NCBI GenBank assembly: GCA_038749595.1
Contig: JBCDHW010000005.1
Coordinates: 62,001-126,000 of the forward strand
Direction: 5' to 3'
Origin: Parvularcula sp038749595
Lineage (GTDB): Bacteria > Pseudomonadota > Alphaproteobacteria > Caulobacterales > Parvularculaceae
Length of the DNA: 64,000 bases
Made by a program: the position numbers and the translations under genes
Notes under the pieces: model-generated
Databases searched by the model: none
Seen by the model: only the letters and a program-made list of their open reading frames with translations
What the model was told of the DNA's origin: nothing
Shown: piece after piece, positions 29,630 through 38,296 of the stretch
How positions within the stretch are numbered: position 1 is the stretch's first letter
Layout: every line of letters begins with the position of its first letter

Positions 29630-31612
29630 TTACGCGTTCCTTTCTACAAGTGCGCGGACCTTCGCCGCAGCATTTTTCGCTGTTATTCCAAAATGTTCAT
29701 AGAGCTCTTTGTACGGCCCAGAGGCGCCGAAGCTTTGCATACCAACGAAATCGCCAGGGGCGCCGTCCGCGGTCAGGATCTCGTCCCATCCCATGCGGAC
29801 GCCAGCCTCAATAGCGACCCGCGGCTTGTCTCCGAGGACGCGCGCCTTCTCCTCGGGCGTTTGCTCCGCAAACGTCTCAACGCAGGGCATGGAGACCACC
29901 CGAGCCGCGATCCCCTCGCTCTGAAGCTGGTCGGCAGCAGCCAGTGCGATTTCGACTTCAGAGCCCGTTGCGATTAACGTCGCTTGATAATCGTCCGCAT
30001 CCCGCAGAATGTATCCGCCTCGCGCGATCGGCAACGTCGATGGGGTCTCTGCGACCACAGGCAGGCCTTGCCGCGTGAGGGCCAAAACGGATGGGCCCTG
30101 GTACGCCAAGGCATCGGCCCAAGCGTAGGCCGTCTCAACTTCATCCGCAGGCCGATAAACCCGCAAACCGGGAATGGCGCGGAGTGCCGCGAGGTGCTCC
30201 ACCGGTTGGTGGGTGGGTCCGTCTTCACCCAGACCAATTGAGTCGTGGGTCAAAACGTAAATCACCCGCTGCCCCATCAACGCTGCGAGACGCATCGCGG
30301 GCCGCATGTAATCGGAGAACACCAAGAACGTACCGCCATAAGGGATGACACCGCCATGAAGGGCGAGACCGTTCATGATCGCGCCCATCCCGTGTTCGCG
30401 GATGCCGTAGTGCACGTAACGGCCAGCGGGATTCTCCGTATCAAGAATACCGAGGTCGGCGGTCTTGGTGTTGTTCGAACCCGTCAGGTCTGCCGAGCCG
30501 CCAAGCGTTGCCTCGCAAGAGGCGTTGATCACGTCGAGGCAGTTTTGCGAGGCTTTCCGCGTCGCCACGGCCTTGCCCGCCTGTGCAGCTTGCTCGGCGT
30601 GATCTGTCAGAGCACGGATGGCTGGCTTAGTATTAGCGCTGAGGAGGGTTTCGAACGCTGCCTTTTGGGGTGAGGCGTCGAGACGGGCCTCCCATGCTTG
30701 CCGGGCTTCTGCGCCCTGGGTTCCGACCGCGCGCCACGCGTCCAGAACATCGCCAGGGACATCGAACGGCGCGTAGGGCCAATCAAGGCTCGCGCGGGCT
30801 TGGGCGATGCCCTCCTCACCCAGCGGTGCGCCATGGGCGCCGGCCGTTCCCGCTTTCGCACCGGCGCCGCGGCCGATGGTTGTTTTGCAGGCAATTAAGA
30901 CGGGCCGGTCAGCGCCTTTGGCTGCGGTCAACGCCTCGTCGACAGCCTCCATGTCGTGCCCATCGACGCGCATGGTTGTCCAACAGGACGCTTCGAACCG
31001 CGCGAGCTGGTCGGTGGAGTCAGACAAGCTGACCGCACCATCGATCGAGATGTTGTTGTCGTCCCAAAGAACGACCAGCTTTCCGAGCTTTTGGTGCCCG
31101 GCGAACGCGATTGCTTCCTGGCTGATACCCTCCATGAGGCATCCGTCGCCCGCGATCACGTAGGTTTGATGATCGACCAATTCAGCGCCAACGCGTGCCG
31201 CTAGATGCTTCTCAGCGAGGGCGAAACCTACCGCGTTTCCGATCCCTTGCCCGAGCGGTCCCGTCGTCGTTTCAATCCCCAGCGCGTGGCCAAATTCAGG
31301 GTGACCGGCTGTTTTTGAGCCCAGCTGCCGGAAATTGCGCAGCTGATCGATGGTCATGTCGTCATAACCGACAAGATAATGCAGTGCGTAAAGCAGCATC
31401 GATCCATGGCCTGCCGAGAGGACAAAGCGATCGCGATCGGGCCAGTCTGGCCGCGCGGCATCAAACTTCAGGTGGCGGCTGAAAAGAACGGTCGCAACAT
31501 CCGCCATTCCCATGGGCATTCCGGGATGGCCTGATTTCGCTTTTTCGACAGCATCCATCGAGAGCGCAGCGATCGCCGCCGACATTTTGTGCATCAAGGG
31601 ATCGCGCGCCAT
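29630..31612 (-). CDS. tkt: Transketolase
   Basis: This 660-residue thiamine-diphosphate enzyme of the pentose phosphate pathway transfers two-carbon units. The ThDP/Mg motif GDGCLMEGISQEA and DDNNISIDG are in the N-terminal domain, followed by the pyrimidine domain (YGIREHGMGAIMNG, THDSIGLGEDGPTHQP) and the C-terminal domain (TGSEVEIAL). The length is normal. It heads the glycolytic operon and is divergent from the zapA cluster, with about 100 bases of promoter space between. Confidence 0.97.
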   Translation of the reverse strand: MARDPLMHKMSAAIAALSMDAVEKAKSGHPGMPMGMADVATVLFSRHLKFDAARPDWPDRDRFVLSAGHGSMLLYALHYLVGYDDMTIDQLRNFRQLGSKTAGHPEFGHALGIETTTGPLGQGIGNAVGFALAEKHLAARVGAELVDHQTYVIAGDGCLMEGISQEAIAFAGHQKLGKLVVLWDDNNISIDGAVSLSDSTDQLARFEASCWTTMRVDGHDMEAVDEALTAAKGADRPVLIACKTTIGRGAGAKAGTAGAHGAPLGEEGIAQARASLDWPYAPFDVPGDVLDAWRAVGTQGAEARQAWEARLDASPQKAAFETLLSANTKPAIRALTDHAEQAAQAGKAVATRKASQNCLDVINASCEATLGGSADLTGSNNTKTADLGILDTENPAGRYVHYGIREHGMGAIMNGLALHGGVIPYGGTFLVFSDYMRPAMRLAALMGQRVIYVLTHDSIGLGEDGPTHQPVEHLAALRAIPGLRVYRPADEVETAYAWADALAYQGPSVLALTRQGLPVVAETPSTLPIARGGYILRDADDYQATLIATGSEVEIALAAADQLQSEGIAARVVSMPCVETFAEQTPEEKARVLGDKPRVAIEAGVRMGWDEILTADGAPGDFVGMQSFGASGPYKELYEHFGITAKNAAAKVRALVERNA

Positions 31613-31714
31613 GGACCACTCCTCATCGTCGCGCCCCCGATGCCCGCGTCAACTTCGCGGGTCAACCTAGCAACGGCTCTTGCGCCGCTAAGCAGTTGAG
31701 TTCATCTCTCAACC

Positions 31715-31906
31715 ATGGATCGATTGCGACATTCCGAACAACGCCTTGAGCGTGCAGTGGTACGTCTCGAGGCGCGCCTTTCTGCTGCAAAAGCAATGCG
31801 GAAGGACATCGATCGCGGGCTGGCTTTGGCCGACTCCATTGAGGAGCGCGCGAAATTGGCCCTGAAAAGCGTGCGTGATCTTGTGAGGCAACACGAAGGA
31901 AAGTGA
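31715..31906 (+). CDS. Small coiled-coil protein, DUF4164-like, upstream of zapA
   Basis: The 63-residue protein is one long amphipathic charged helix (EQRLERAVVRLEARLSAAKA), matching the short coiled-coil proteins found immediately upstream of zapA in alphaproteobacteria. Four bases separate it from zapA, so the two are surely co-transcribed. A role in cell division alongside ZapA is suggested by location only. Confidence 0.7.
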   Translation: MDRLRHSEQRLERAVVRLEARLSAAKAMRKDIDRGLALADSIEERAKLALKSVRDLVRQHEGK

Positions 31907-31910
31907 GGCC

Positions 31911-32213
31911 ATGGCCGAGGTGGATGTGCGCATCGGTGAACGCTCGTTCCGGCTTGCTTGTGACGACGGTCAGGAGATCCGTCTTAGCAATTTGGCTGGG
32001 CAGCTCAGTAACCAAGTGACAGCGCTGCAAAAAGAGAACGACGGCATCGGCGATACCCAAGCGATCGTTGTGGCAGCTCTGGCGATCCTTGATGCCTACG
32101 ACGAGGCGAAAACCCGCTGGGCGGACATTACGCCTGAAGGCGTCGCTGCGGAGTGGGCAGCGGATCGGCTCGATGCAGCCAGTGAGCGGATCGAGCGCGC
32201 GCTCGACAGCTAG
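31911..32213 (+). CDS. zapA: Cell division protein ZapA
   Basis: ZapA binds FtsZ and cross-links its filaments at midcell. The 100-residue protein has the family N-terminal strand pair (VDVRIGERSFRLACDDGQE) and the RLSNLAGQLSNQV helix, followed by the long coiled-coil portion. Its position between transketolase, 6S RNA and 5-formyl-THF cyclo-ligase is the widely conserved neighbourhood of zapA, although here another gene is inserted before the 6S RNA. Confidence 0.88.
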   Translation: MAEVDVRIGERSFRLACDDGQEIRLSNLAGQLSNQVTALQKENDGIGDTQAIVVAALAILDAYDEAKTRWADITPEGVAAEWAADRLDAASERIERALDS

Positions 32214-32345
32214 ACCGGCGCCGCGCTTCGAGCTGAGCCAGTTGCGCCGGTTGGATCATCGGCTCTGTCGGCATGAACATTGCCGTGTTCTCATTCGGCG
32301 GCGGGCAAACCCTACGCCACATTAGGGTTGGGAGCGGGCCGAACG

Positions 32346-33287
32346 ATGAACAGAACACTGGAACTTGCCGTGGTGGCGCTGGTGAGCGCAGGCATTGGCG
32401 CGGCGAGCACGTTCGCGTTCATGCCGGGACCTGTCGAAGATGCGCCTGACGCGGGCGTCCGCTCAGCACCGCCGCTGGCCATCGCCTCCCCCGATCTGCC
32501 GACCAAAAGCCCCACGCCGACAGTGCCTGTTGCGTCGGGCGGCGGCGCGCCATTGCCAGCTCCCGCTGTGACTTGCTCTTGCGAGGATGAAGAACCCCGC
32601 GATCCCCGCCGGGAACGGCGCATCGCGATTAATGAAGCGATGACCGACTTCAACCGGACGGTCGGGACCGCGATCCGCGAGGGTCGGCACAGCGATGCTT
32701 ACGGCACCATCGACGAGGCTTGGCGGACCTCGAAAGACAGCGCGCAAGAGTGGAGCATCTACCGCCAGCAGGTGCTCAACCGGCTTGGTTCGCTTGCGGA
32801 CGATTATCCCCCTGCCCGGACGTTACTCAGCGGAATTTTGATGGATGAGGCCGCGCGGTTTTCTGTCAGCGGAGAGACGACGGCTTTTGGCCGTGCACAG
32901 ATCGCTGCGCGTGCCCTTGACGACAGCTTTGCCTTAGCGGCGCTCTATCGCGACGCGCTGACCCTTCGTCCTGAGCTGGCGCAGCGCAATATGCAGCGTG
33001 ATTTCAATCTTTTGGCATCAAGTCCTGATCCGTCGATCCTGTTGGACGTGTATGAAAAGCCGGACACCATCCTGCGCGATGTCGAGCGCATGGTGCGGCG
33101 TGCGGAATATGTTCAAAAGCAGGGTAACCGCGGTAATCAGCAGACGGCACAAATTATCAACGACTATGAACAGCGGGCGAAAGCGCTGAAGACGTACGCC
33201 AGTGTGCTGAACTTCAACGGTCGTGTCGATGAAGGACGCCGCGTCGACGAGAAGGCGGACGAGCTCATCAGCGCGCTGAATTTGTAG
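32346..33287 (+). CDS. Membrane-anchored hypothetical protein
   Basis: From ATG 32346 (GGGAG upstream) the product has 313 residues: one N-terminal helix (LELAVVALVSAGIGAASTFA) that is a signal anchor, a Pro/Ala/Ser linker to about residue 75 with a VTCSCEDEE motif, then an all-helical domain rich in Arg/Glu (RTLLSGILMDEAARF, YRDALTLRPEL) that looks like divergent TPR-like repeats. It would face the periplasm. No family is recognised. It separates zapA from the 6S RNA gene. Confidence 0.75.
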   Translation: MNRTLELAVVALVSAGIGAASTFAFMPGPVEDAPDAGVRSAPPLAIASPDLPTKSPTPTVPVASGGGAPLPAPAVTCSCEDEEPRDPRRERRIAINEAMTDFNRTVGTAIREGRHSDAYGTIDEAWRTSKDSAQEWSIYRQQVLNRLGSLADDYPPARTLLSGILMDEAARFSVSGETTAFGRAQIAARALDDSFALAALYRDALTLRPELAQRNMQRDFNLLASSPDPSILLDVYEKPDTILRDVERMVRRAEYVQKQGNRGNQQTAQIINDYEQRAKALKTYASVLNFNGRVDEGRRVDEKADELISALNL

Positions 33288-33328
33288 GGCGATAACCCCC
33301 GGTTAGGGCTGAGAGGGAAACGCCTTGT

Positions 33329-33484
33329 TTTCGCCGCCAGGGAACCCTAGCTTCTGGAGCTGCTGCCCGGCCCGTTAGGAGTTTTTTCCCCGGGGCCTTA
33401 CAGACATTCTCGGGAGCTGCCTCTGGCTCGGACCGTGGTCCTTTTCACGCGGCGCCCACCTGAACCTTCGGGTCCAGGGCGAAT
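33329..33484 (+). ncRNA. ssrS: 6S RNA (SsrS)
   Basis: Between the hypothetical gene and the folate cyclo-ligase lies a block matching alphaproteobacterial 6S RNA: CTTCTGGAGCTGCTGCCCGG, then CCTTACAGACATTCTCGGGA, GCTGCCTCTGGCTCGG and a GGACCGTGGTCC hairpin. TTCGCC near 33330 and GGCGAA near 33478-33483 can close the terminal stem, giving about 155 bases. 6S RNA mimics an open promoter and holds sigma-70 RNA polymerase in stationary phase. The location upstream of the cyclo-ligase gene is the conserved one. Ends are approximate. Confidence 0.8.
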
Positions 33485-33533
33485 CATGACCTCCGACGGT
33501 CGGTGCGGCGTTTTATTCTCAAGGGAGCAGGTC

Positions 33534-34247
33534 ATGCTCGCAGGTCTCCCCCTCGGCATTGTCCAGTGGAAACAGGTTTTTCGTGAGCGCGCCAAAGCCG
33601 CCCGCCGCGAAGCAGCCGCGCGTCAACCCTCCGCCGCCAAACACGCCGCCAGCGCCTTCATGATGGAATTTGGTGACAGCCTCGAAGGCAAAACAATCGC
33701 AGGCGCGCCAAACCCACGAGAGGCCGAGGCCCAAGGGGCCGACCGGCCCCCGGCCAAGCAGGCCGCCCCCGCGGAGGCGCCCCGCGCCGTGAGCGAAAAA
33801 AGCGTCGCGCTCTACCACCCAACGGGGGATGAGCTCGATACGGAACCGCTGGCCGACGCCCTCGCTAAGCGCGGGATCGCGGTGTTGCTGCCGGTCGTGG
33901 TGAAAAAAAATGCGCCGCTCGTCTTCCGCCTGTTCGAGATCGACAAAGGCTTGGAAGAGGGCCGCTACGGCATCATGCAGCCGCCTGAGAGCTGTCCGGA
34001 AATGCGGCCCGACGTGATCGTCACACCGCTGCTCGGCGTTCGGCGCGACGGAGCGCGGCTCGGCATGGGCGGCGGATATTATGACCGGACGCTGGCCGCC
34101 CTGCGCGCCGAGGGCGACATGATCGCCGTGGGCTACGGCTTCGCCGCGCAGAAAATGGACCGTTTCCCCGTTGGTCCAGAAGATCAGTTCCTCGACGGCT
34201 TCGTCTCGGAACAAGGATTTGAGCGCTTCCCCCGCAGGAACGCTTAG
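33534..34247 (+). CDS. fau: 5-formyltetrahydrofolate cyclo-ligase
   Basis: The ATP-dependent enzyme returns 5-formyl-THF to the folate pool as 5,10-methenyl-THF. ATG 33534 follows AGGGAG; the longer frame would translate the 6S RNA gene. Conserved parts are FRERAKAARREAAAR, LYHPTGDELDTEPLADAL, the long LPVVV strand, and VTPLLGVRRDGARLGMGGGYYDRTL for ATP. At about residues 58-90 there is an Ala/Pro-rich, low-complexity stretch (ADRPPAKQAAPAEAPRAVSE) that the family normally lacks. Its stop overlaps a convergent gene. Confidence 0.93.
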   Translation: MLAGLPLGIVQWKQVFRERAKAARREAAARQPSAAKHAASAFMMEFGDSLEGKTIAGAPNPREAEAQGADRPPAKQAAPAEAPRAVSEKSVALYHPTGDELDTEPLADALAKRGIAVLLPVVVKKNAPLVFRLFEIDKGLEEGRYGIMQPPESCPEMRPDVIVTPLLGVRRDGARLGMGGGYYDRTLAALRAEGDMIAVGYGFAAQKMDRFPVGPEDQFLDGFVSEQGFERFPRRNA

Positions 34248-34531
34248 GCTTCGGGAACCGCGGGACGGTGCTTGCGCAGCCACTCGCGGGCATCGCGCTG
34301 CGCCGCAGCAACTTGGCGGCTGTCCATCTCAAGGGTCACTTGCTTGCGGTAGAAAATGGCGTCTTCGTTGCCTTGCAGCGCTGCGAGGTTGAACCATTTA
34401 TGCGCGGCAATGAGGTCAACATTGCCCCCATCCACGGCCGTCGACGCTTCGATCCCCATACGGTACATTTCGTCCGCCGAAGGGATACGCTCGGCGTTTA
34501 GGATCTCATCAATCCGCGTCTCAATCGACAT
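34244..34531 (-). CDS. Small Sel1-repeat-like protein
   Basis: The 95-residue protein carries one recognisable Sel1/TPR-like unit: EMYRMGIEASTAVDGGNVDLIAAHKWFNLAALQGNEDAI. A charged C-terminal helix follows (REWLRKHRPAVPEA). Such single-unit proteins occur in alphaproteobacteria without a known role. I start at the ATG at 34531 (MSIETRIDEILNAERIPSAD); four more upstream codons, including an ATG at 34543, are open. Confidence 0.75.
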   Translation of the reverse strand: MSIETRIDEILNAERIPSADEMYRMGIEASTAVDGGNVDLIAAHKWFNLAALQGNEDAIFYRKQVTLEMDSRQVAAAQRDAREWLRKHRPAVPEA

Positions 34532-34543
34532 GTCAGTCTCCAA

Positions 34544-34831
34544 CTAATCTGACGTCTTCGTCATTAACTGAGAAAATCATTGTCGACCCGAAGTGAAGAT
34601 ACGGTATATGCTCTGTTTACCGAGCATTTATTTGCTGGTAGCGGTTTGGTCATTTGTCCTTACGGAAATTAAGGGTAAGATTCGGTTGGCATCTATGACC
34701 AAGGCATGAATATTTTATCAGTCTACCGAGTAATTATATATGTACACTGATCGTATGGAACAGCATAGGGTTCAGCATTGACGTTCAGGGCTGAAGTGGC
34801 GAATCTCGGCCGCCTGCGCTAACTGTGCTTG
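34544..34831. other. AT-rich intergenic region with a direct repeat
   Basis: These 288 bases are much richer in A/T than the rest. They contain two related blocks, GTTTACCGAGCATTTA (34615-34630) and GTCTACCGAGTAATTA (34721-34736), 106 bases apart, and TAATTATATATG just after the second. No coding frame is evident. It may be a regulated promoter region for radA and the convergent-side small gene, or a protein-binding site. Confidence 0.5.
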
Positions 34832-36181
34832 ATGGCACGAGCACAACAATCTTTCGTCTGTCAGTCCTGCGGGTCGGTTTATGGCCGTTGGCAGGGTCGC
34901 TGTGATGATTGCGGGGCTTGGAACACGATTGAGCCGGAGACGGATCCCCTCGCCGCGCCGTCGAAAGGAAAGAAAACCAAGGCGCGGGGCCTGGAGCTTG
35001 AGAGCTTAGCCGGGGAGGCCGCGCCGCCGCCGCGGTTTAGGACGGGGGCGGAGGAATTTGACCGCGCCCTTGGCGGCGGTCTCGTGCCAGGCTCAGCGCT
35101 GCTCGTCGGCGGTGACCCGGGCGTCGGAAAATCGACGCTGCTCCTCCAAACCAGCGCCGCCATCGCGCGGTCGGGCAAAAGGACGCTCTACATCTCCGGG
35201 GAGGAAGCGCTGGACCAAATCCGCCTGCGCGCCGCACGCCTCGGCGTCGATAAGGCGCCCGTGGAGCTGGCGATTGGGACGGCACTGAAAGACGTGGTGC
35301 AAACGGTGAAGGCGGCGAAGCCCGACGTGCTGATTATCGATTCGATCCAAACTCTGTGGTCGGATGACCTTCCATCAGCACCCGGTACAGTTGCCCAGGT
35401 TCGCGCCTGCGCTTCTGAGCTCACCCGCTACGCCAAAAACGCGGGCTGCACGGTGATCTTGGTGGGCCATGTGACGAAAGAGGGGCAAATTGCTGGGCCG
35501 CGGGTCGTTGAACACCTCGTTGATGTGGTCCTCTACTTTGAGACAGAGCCGGGGCGGAGTTTCCGTTTGATCCGTGCCGTGAAGAACCGCTATGGCCCCG
35601 CGAACGAGATTGGGGTCTTCGAGATGGCAGGGTCAGGCCTCAAAGAGGTGTCCAACCCGTCCTCCCTGTTCCTTGGCGAAGGCGATGAAGATGTTCCGGG
35701 TACGGTGGTTTTCGCCGGTACGGAGGGGACCCGTCCCCTGCTCTGCGAATTCCAAGCATTGGTGCTCCCCTCTCAGCTCGCCCAGCCCCGGCGCGCGGTC
35801 GTGGGTTGGGACAACGGCCGGCTGTCGCAACTCCTCGCCGTGCTCTCGGCCCGGTCGGGGATCGACTTCGGCCGCGACGATGTCTTCCTCAGCGTTGCTG
35901 GGGGGTTGAAGGTCACGGATCCTGCCGCGGACCTCGCCGCGGCGCTCGCGCTGATCTCGGCGAAAGACGGCCAAGCGGTGCCGCAAGGCACTGCCGCATT
36001 TGGCGAGATCGGCCTTTCGGGATCTATACGCCGCGCATCGCAAGCGCCGTTGCGGCTGGGCGAAGCCGCAAAGCTCGGGTTTGTCCGGTGCGTCGGGCCC
36101 CATGATATCGAGAGTGACGCCATCGCCACGGTGCCCCGCGCTTCGATCAAGGATACGGCTGCGTGGCTCGCGAACGCTTGA
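34832..36181 (+). CDS. radA: DNA repair protein RadA
   Basis: This RecA-like branch-migration ATPase aids recombination. The N-terminal zinc finger has Cys10, 13, 24 and 27 (CQSCG...CDDCG); Walker A is GGDPGVGKST (93-102); the RadA-specific motif reads KNRYG here in place of the usual KNRFG; the C-terminal Lon-like domain has GLKVTDPAADLAAALALIS and FGEIGLSG. I use ATG 34832; the open frame starts one codon earlier with TTG. The gene is followed by cvpA and purF, a common alphaproteobacterial order. Confidence 0.96.
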   Translation: MARAQQSFVCQSCGSVYGRWQGRCDDCGAWNTIEPETDPLAAPSKGKKTKARGLELESLAGEAAPPPRFRTGAEEFDRALGGGLVPGSALLVGGDPGVGKSTLLLQTSAAIARSGKRTLYISGEEALDQIRLRAARLGVDKAPVELAIGTALKDVVQTVKAAKPDVLIIDSIQTLWSDDLPSAPGTVAQVRACASELTRYAKNAGCTVILVGHVTKEGQIAGPRVVEHLVDVVLYFETEPGRSFRLIRAVKNRYGPANEIGVFEMAGSGLKEVSNPSSLFLGEGDEDVPGTVVFAGTEGTRPLLCEFQALVLPSQLAQPRRAVVGWDNGRLSQLLAVLSARSGIDFGRDDVFLSVAGGLKVTDPAADLAAALALISAKDGQAVPQGTAAFGEIGLSGSIRRASQAPLRLGEAAKLGFVRCVGPHDIESDAIATVPRASIKDTAAWLANA

Positions 36182-36212
36182 TCGCGGGGGCGGCGCGGGC
36201 GAAGGCGTTCCG

Positions 36213-36722
36213 GTGACTTCGTTTGACCTTTTCGTGCTGGCGTGCATCGCCTTCTCGGCCTTCCTCGGTTGGCACCGGGGCGCGTTGCGCGAAATCGTGA
36301 CGCTTATCGCCATTGCCGCAGGGTTCGCCGCCATTGGCCTTCTTGGCGCGCAGTTGAGCGGGATGGCGGAGGGCACGCTGCTCAAAATCGCAGCGCTGGG
36401 CGTCCTTTTCATCGCCGGGTACCTCGTGGTCGCGCTGGGGGGCAGCTATGGCGTGCGGTTGGTCGCTGGCGCTGAAAAGCAGCAGGGCGACCGAATCGCA
36501 GGCGGCATCTTTGGGGCCCTGCGCGGGTGGCTCATCGGGGCCTTCGCGTTCTACACCGTAAGCGTCTACCACACCGGTGCCCCGCTCCCCGTCTCGTTGA
36601 GCGACAGTTTGTTCGCGCCGGCGCTGGCGGAAACTGTGGATGTCTTTTTGCGTAACGCAGATTTGCAGGTCTGGGATTTGTCAAATGGCCCGCTGCGTGC
36701 CATTTCCTCGCCATCGGTCTGA
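36213..36722 (+). CDS. cvpA: CvpA family membrane protein
   Basis: The 169-residue inner-membrane protein has four hydrophobic segments. The first (FDLFVLACIAFSAFLGWHRG) with the trailing ALREIV is typical of CvpA, needed for colicin V export in E. coli and tied to envelope stress and peptidoglycan. GTG 36213 is the only sensible start; a longer frame would run inside radA. It lies 15 bases before purF, the arrangement known from E. coli and many alphaproteobacteria. Confidence 0.88.
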   Translation: MTSFDLFVLACIAFSAFLGWHRGALREIVTLIAIAAGFAAIGLLGAQLSGMAEGTLLKIAALGVLFIAGYLVVALGGSYGVRLVAGAEKQQGDRIAGGIFGALRGWLIGAFAFYTVSVYHTGAPLPVSLSDSLFAPALAETVDVFLRNADLQVWDLSNGPLRAISSPSV

Positions 36723-36737
36723 CTAGGGCTTTATGAC

Positions 36738-38240
36738 ATGCGCCATGCTTCGTCGTTTCTCCGCCGCCAGCAATTTCAGCAGCGGCTGAGTCCTCCTGTT
36801 CCGCGTAGTCTCCATGAAGAATGCGGCGTGTTTGGCGCCATCAACCTCGATCGCCCCGCTGGGCCCGTTGTCGCGCTCGGGCTCCATGCGCTTCAGCACC
36901 GCGGCCAAGAAGGGGCTGGGATTTCCACCTACAGCGAAGGTCAATTCCACCTGGTGCGCGAACTGGGGCTGGTCGCCGACCATTTCCACAGCGAAGACAA
37001 CCTGTCTCGTCTGCCGGGCACCGCGGGGATCGGTCATACGCGGTATTCGACGACGGGCGAAAGCCACCGGAAGAACCTGCAGCCGCTTTATGCTGATCTC
37101 GATCGGGGCGGTATCGCCATCGCCCACAACGGCAACCTCACCAACGCGCGGGTGTTGCGCCAGGACCTCATCTCCAAGGGCTCGATTTTCCACACGACGA
37201 GCGACTCAGAGCTGTTTGTTCAGCTCACGGCGCTCTCCCGCGGCCTGACGCTGTCGGACAAAGTCATCGACGCGGCACGCGGGGTGGAGGGTGCCTATGC
37301 GCTCGTGGTGCTGACCCGCGATGCGTTGATCGGTGTCCGCGACCCCCTGGGCATCCGGCCTCTCGTTCTAGGACGGATCGGCGAAGGCTACGTGCTCGCA
37401 TCGGAAAGCTGCGCTTTTGATCTGATGGGGGCGGAGTTCATCCGCGACGTCGAACCGGGCGAGGTCGTGATCTGTGGGCGCGACGGGTCGTTGACGTCGA
37501 AGCGCTTGGCTGAGCCTGCCCTCGCGCGGCCTTGCATCTTCGAGCTGATTTATTTCGCGCGGCCCAACAGCTTCGTGGACGGAGAAAGCGTTTACGACAT
37601 CCGAAAGCGCCTCGGCCGAACGCTAGCGGAGGAGTCGCCGGTAGAGGCCGACTTGGTCTCGCCAATCCCCGACTCTGGGGTCGCGGCGGCCATCGGCTAC
37701 GCGCAGGCGAGTGGTCTGCCCTATGAGATGGCGCTAATCCGCTCGCACTTTGTGGGGCGGACGTTCATTGAACCGACCCAGGAAATTCGGGAAACGAAGG
37801 TCGAGCGCAAGCACTCTGCCAACGCTGGGGTCGTCTGTGGTCGACGCGTGATCCTGATCGACGATAGCTTGGTCCGAGGCACCACCAGCCGCAAAATCAT
37901 CAGTATGCTCCGTGATGCCGGCGCGGCGGAGGTCCACCTCCGGGTTGCGTGCCCGCCCATTCGGCACCCAGACTTTTACGGCATCGACACGCCGAGCCGC
38001 GATGAGCTTTTGGCTCATGACCGCACCACCGAGGAAATGCGCGAAGACATCGGCGCGGACAGCTTGGCGTTTTTGAGCCTCGATGGCCTTTATAACGCCC
38101 TTGGCAAAGGCCCGCGCGATTGCGATCAGCCTGCGTTCACGGACCATTGCTTCACAGGCGATTATCCGACAGGGCTGCAAGACCAGGACCGCCAGGCGAA
38201 CGTTGTTGAACAACTCAGCCTACTGAGAGAAGCGCGGTAG
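36738..38240 (+). CDS. purF: Amidophosphoribosyltransferase PurF
   Basis: This is the committed enzyme of purine synthesis, making phosphoribosylamine from PRPP and glutamine. The catalytic N-terminal nucleophile is Cys29 in HEECGVFGAI, so 28 residues must be removed as a propeptide. The glutaminase half also has HTRYSTTGES; the PRTase half has VILIDDSLVRGTTSRKI, the PRPP-binding loop. PurF removal by self-processing is known for this type. Start ATG 36738. It is co-transcribed with cvpA, and probably with radA. Confidence 0.96.
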   Translation: MRHASSFLRRQQFQQRLSPPVPRSLHEECGVFGAINLDRPAGPVVALGLHALQHRGQEGAGISTYSEGQFHLVRELGLVADHFHSEDNLSRLPGTAGIGHTRYSTTGESHRKNLQPLYADLDRGGIAIAHNGNLTNARVLRQDLISKGSIFHTTSDSELFVQLTALSRGLTLSDKVIDAARGVEGAYALVVLTRDALIGVRDPLGIRPLVLGRIGEGYVLASESCAFDLMGAEFIRDVEPGEVVICGRDGSLTSKRLAEPALARPCIFELIYFARPNSFVDGESVYDIRKRLGRTLAEESPVEADLVSPIPDSGVAAAIGYAQASGLPYEMALIRSHFVGRTFIEPTQEIRETKVERKHSANAGVVCGRRVILIDDSLVRGTTSRKIISMLRDAGAAEVHLRVACPPIRHPDFYGIDTPSRDELLAHDRTTEEMREDIGADSLAFLSLDGLYNALGKGPRDCDQPAFTDHCFTGDYPTGLQDQDRQANVVEQLSLLREAR

Positions 38241-38296
38241 GCGATCAAGCCGCCTTCCCTTGAGGGAACGCGCCGGAAACGACGGCCAGCTCGCCT

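Noticed and set aside
33519..34283. 254-residue minus-strand frame opposite fau
   Set aside because: Low-complexity shadow of the folate enzyme gene.
34544..34831. Replication origin in the AT-rich gap
   Set aside because: No DnaA boxes, no dnaA, parAB or other origin-linked genes nearby.
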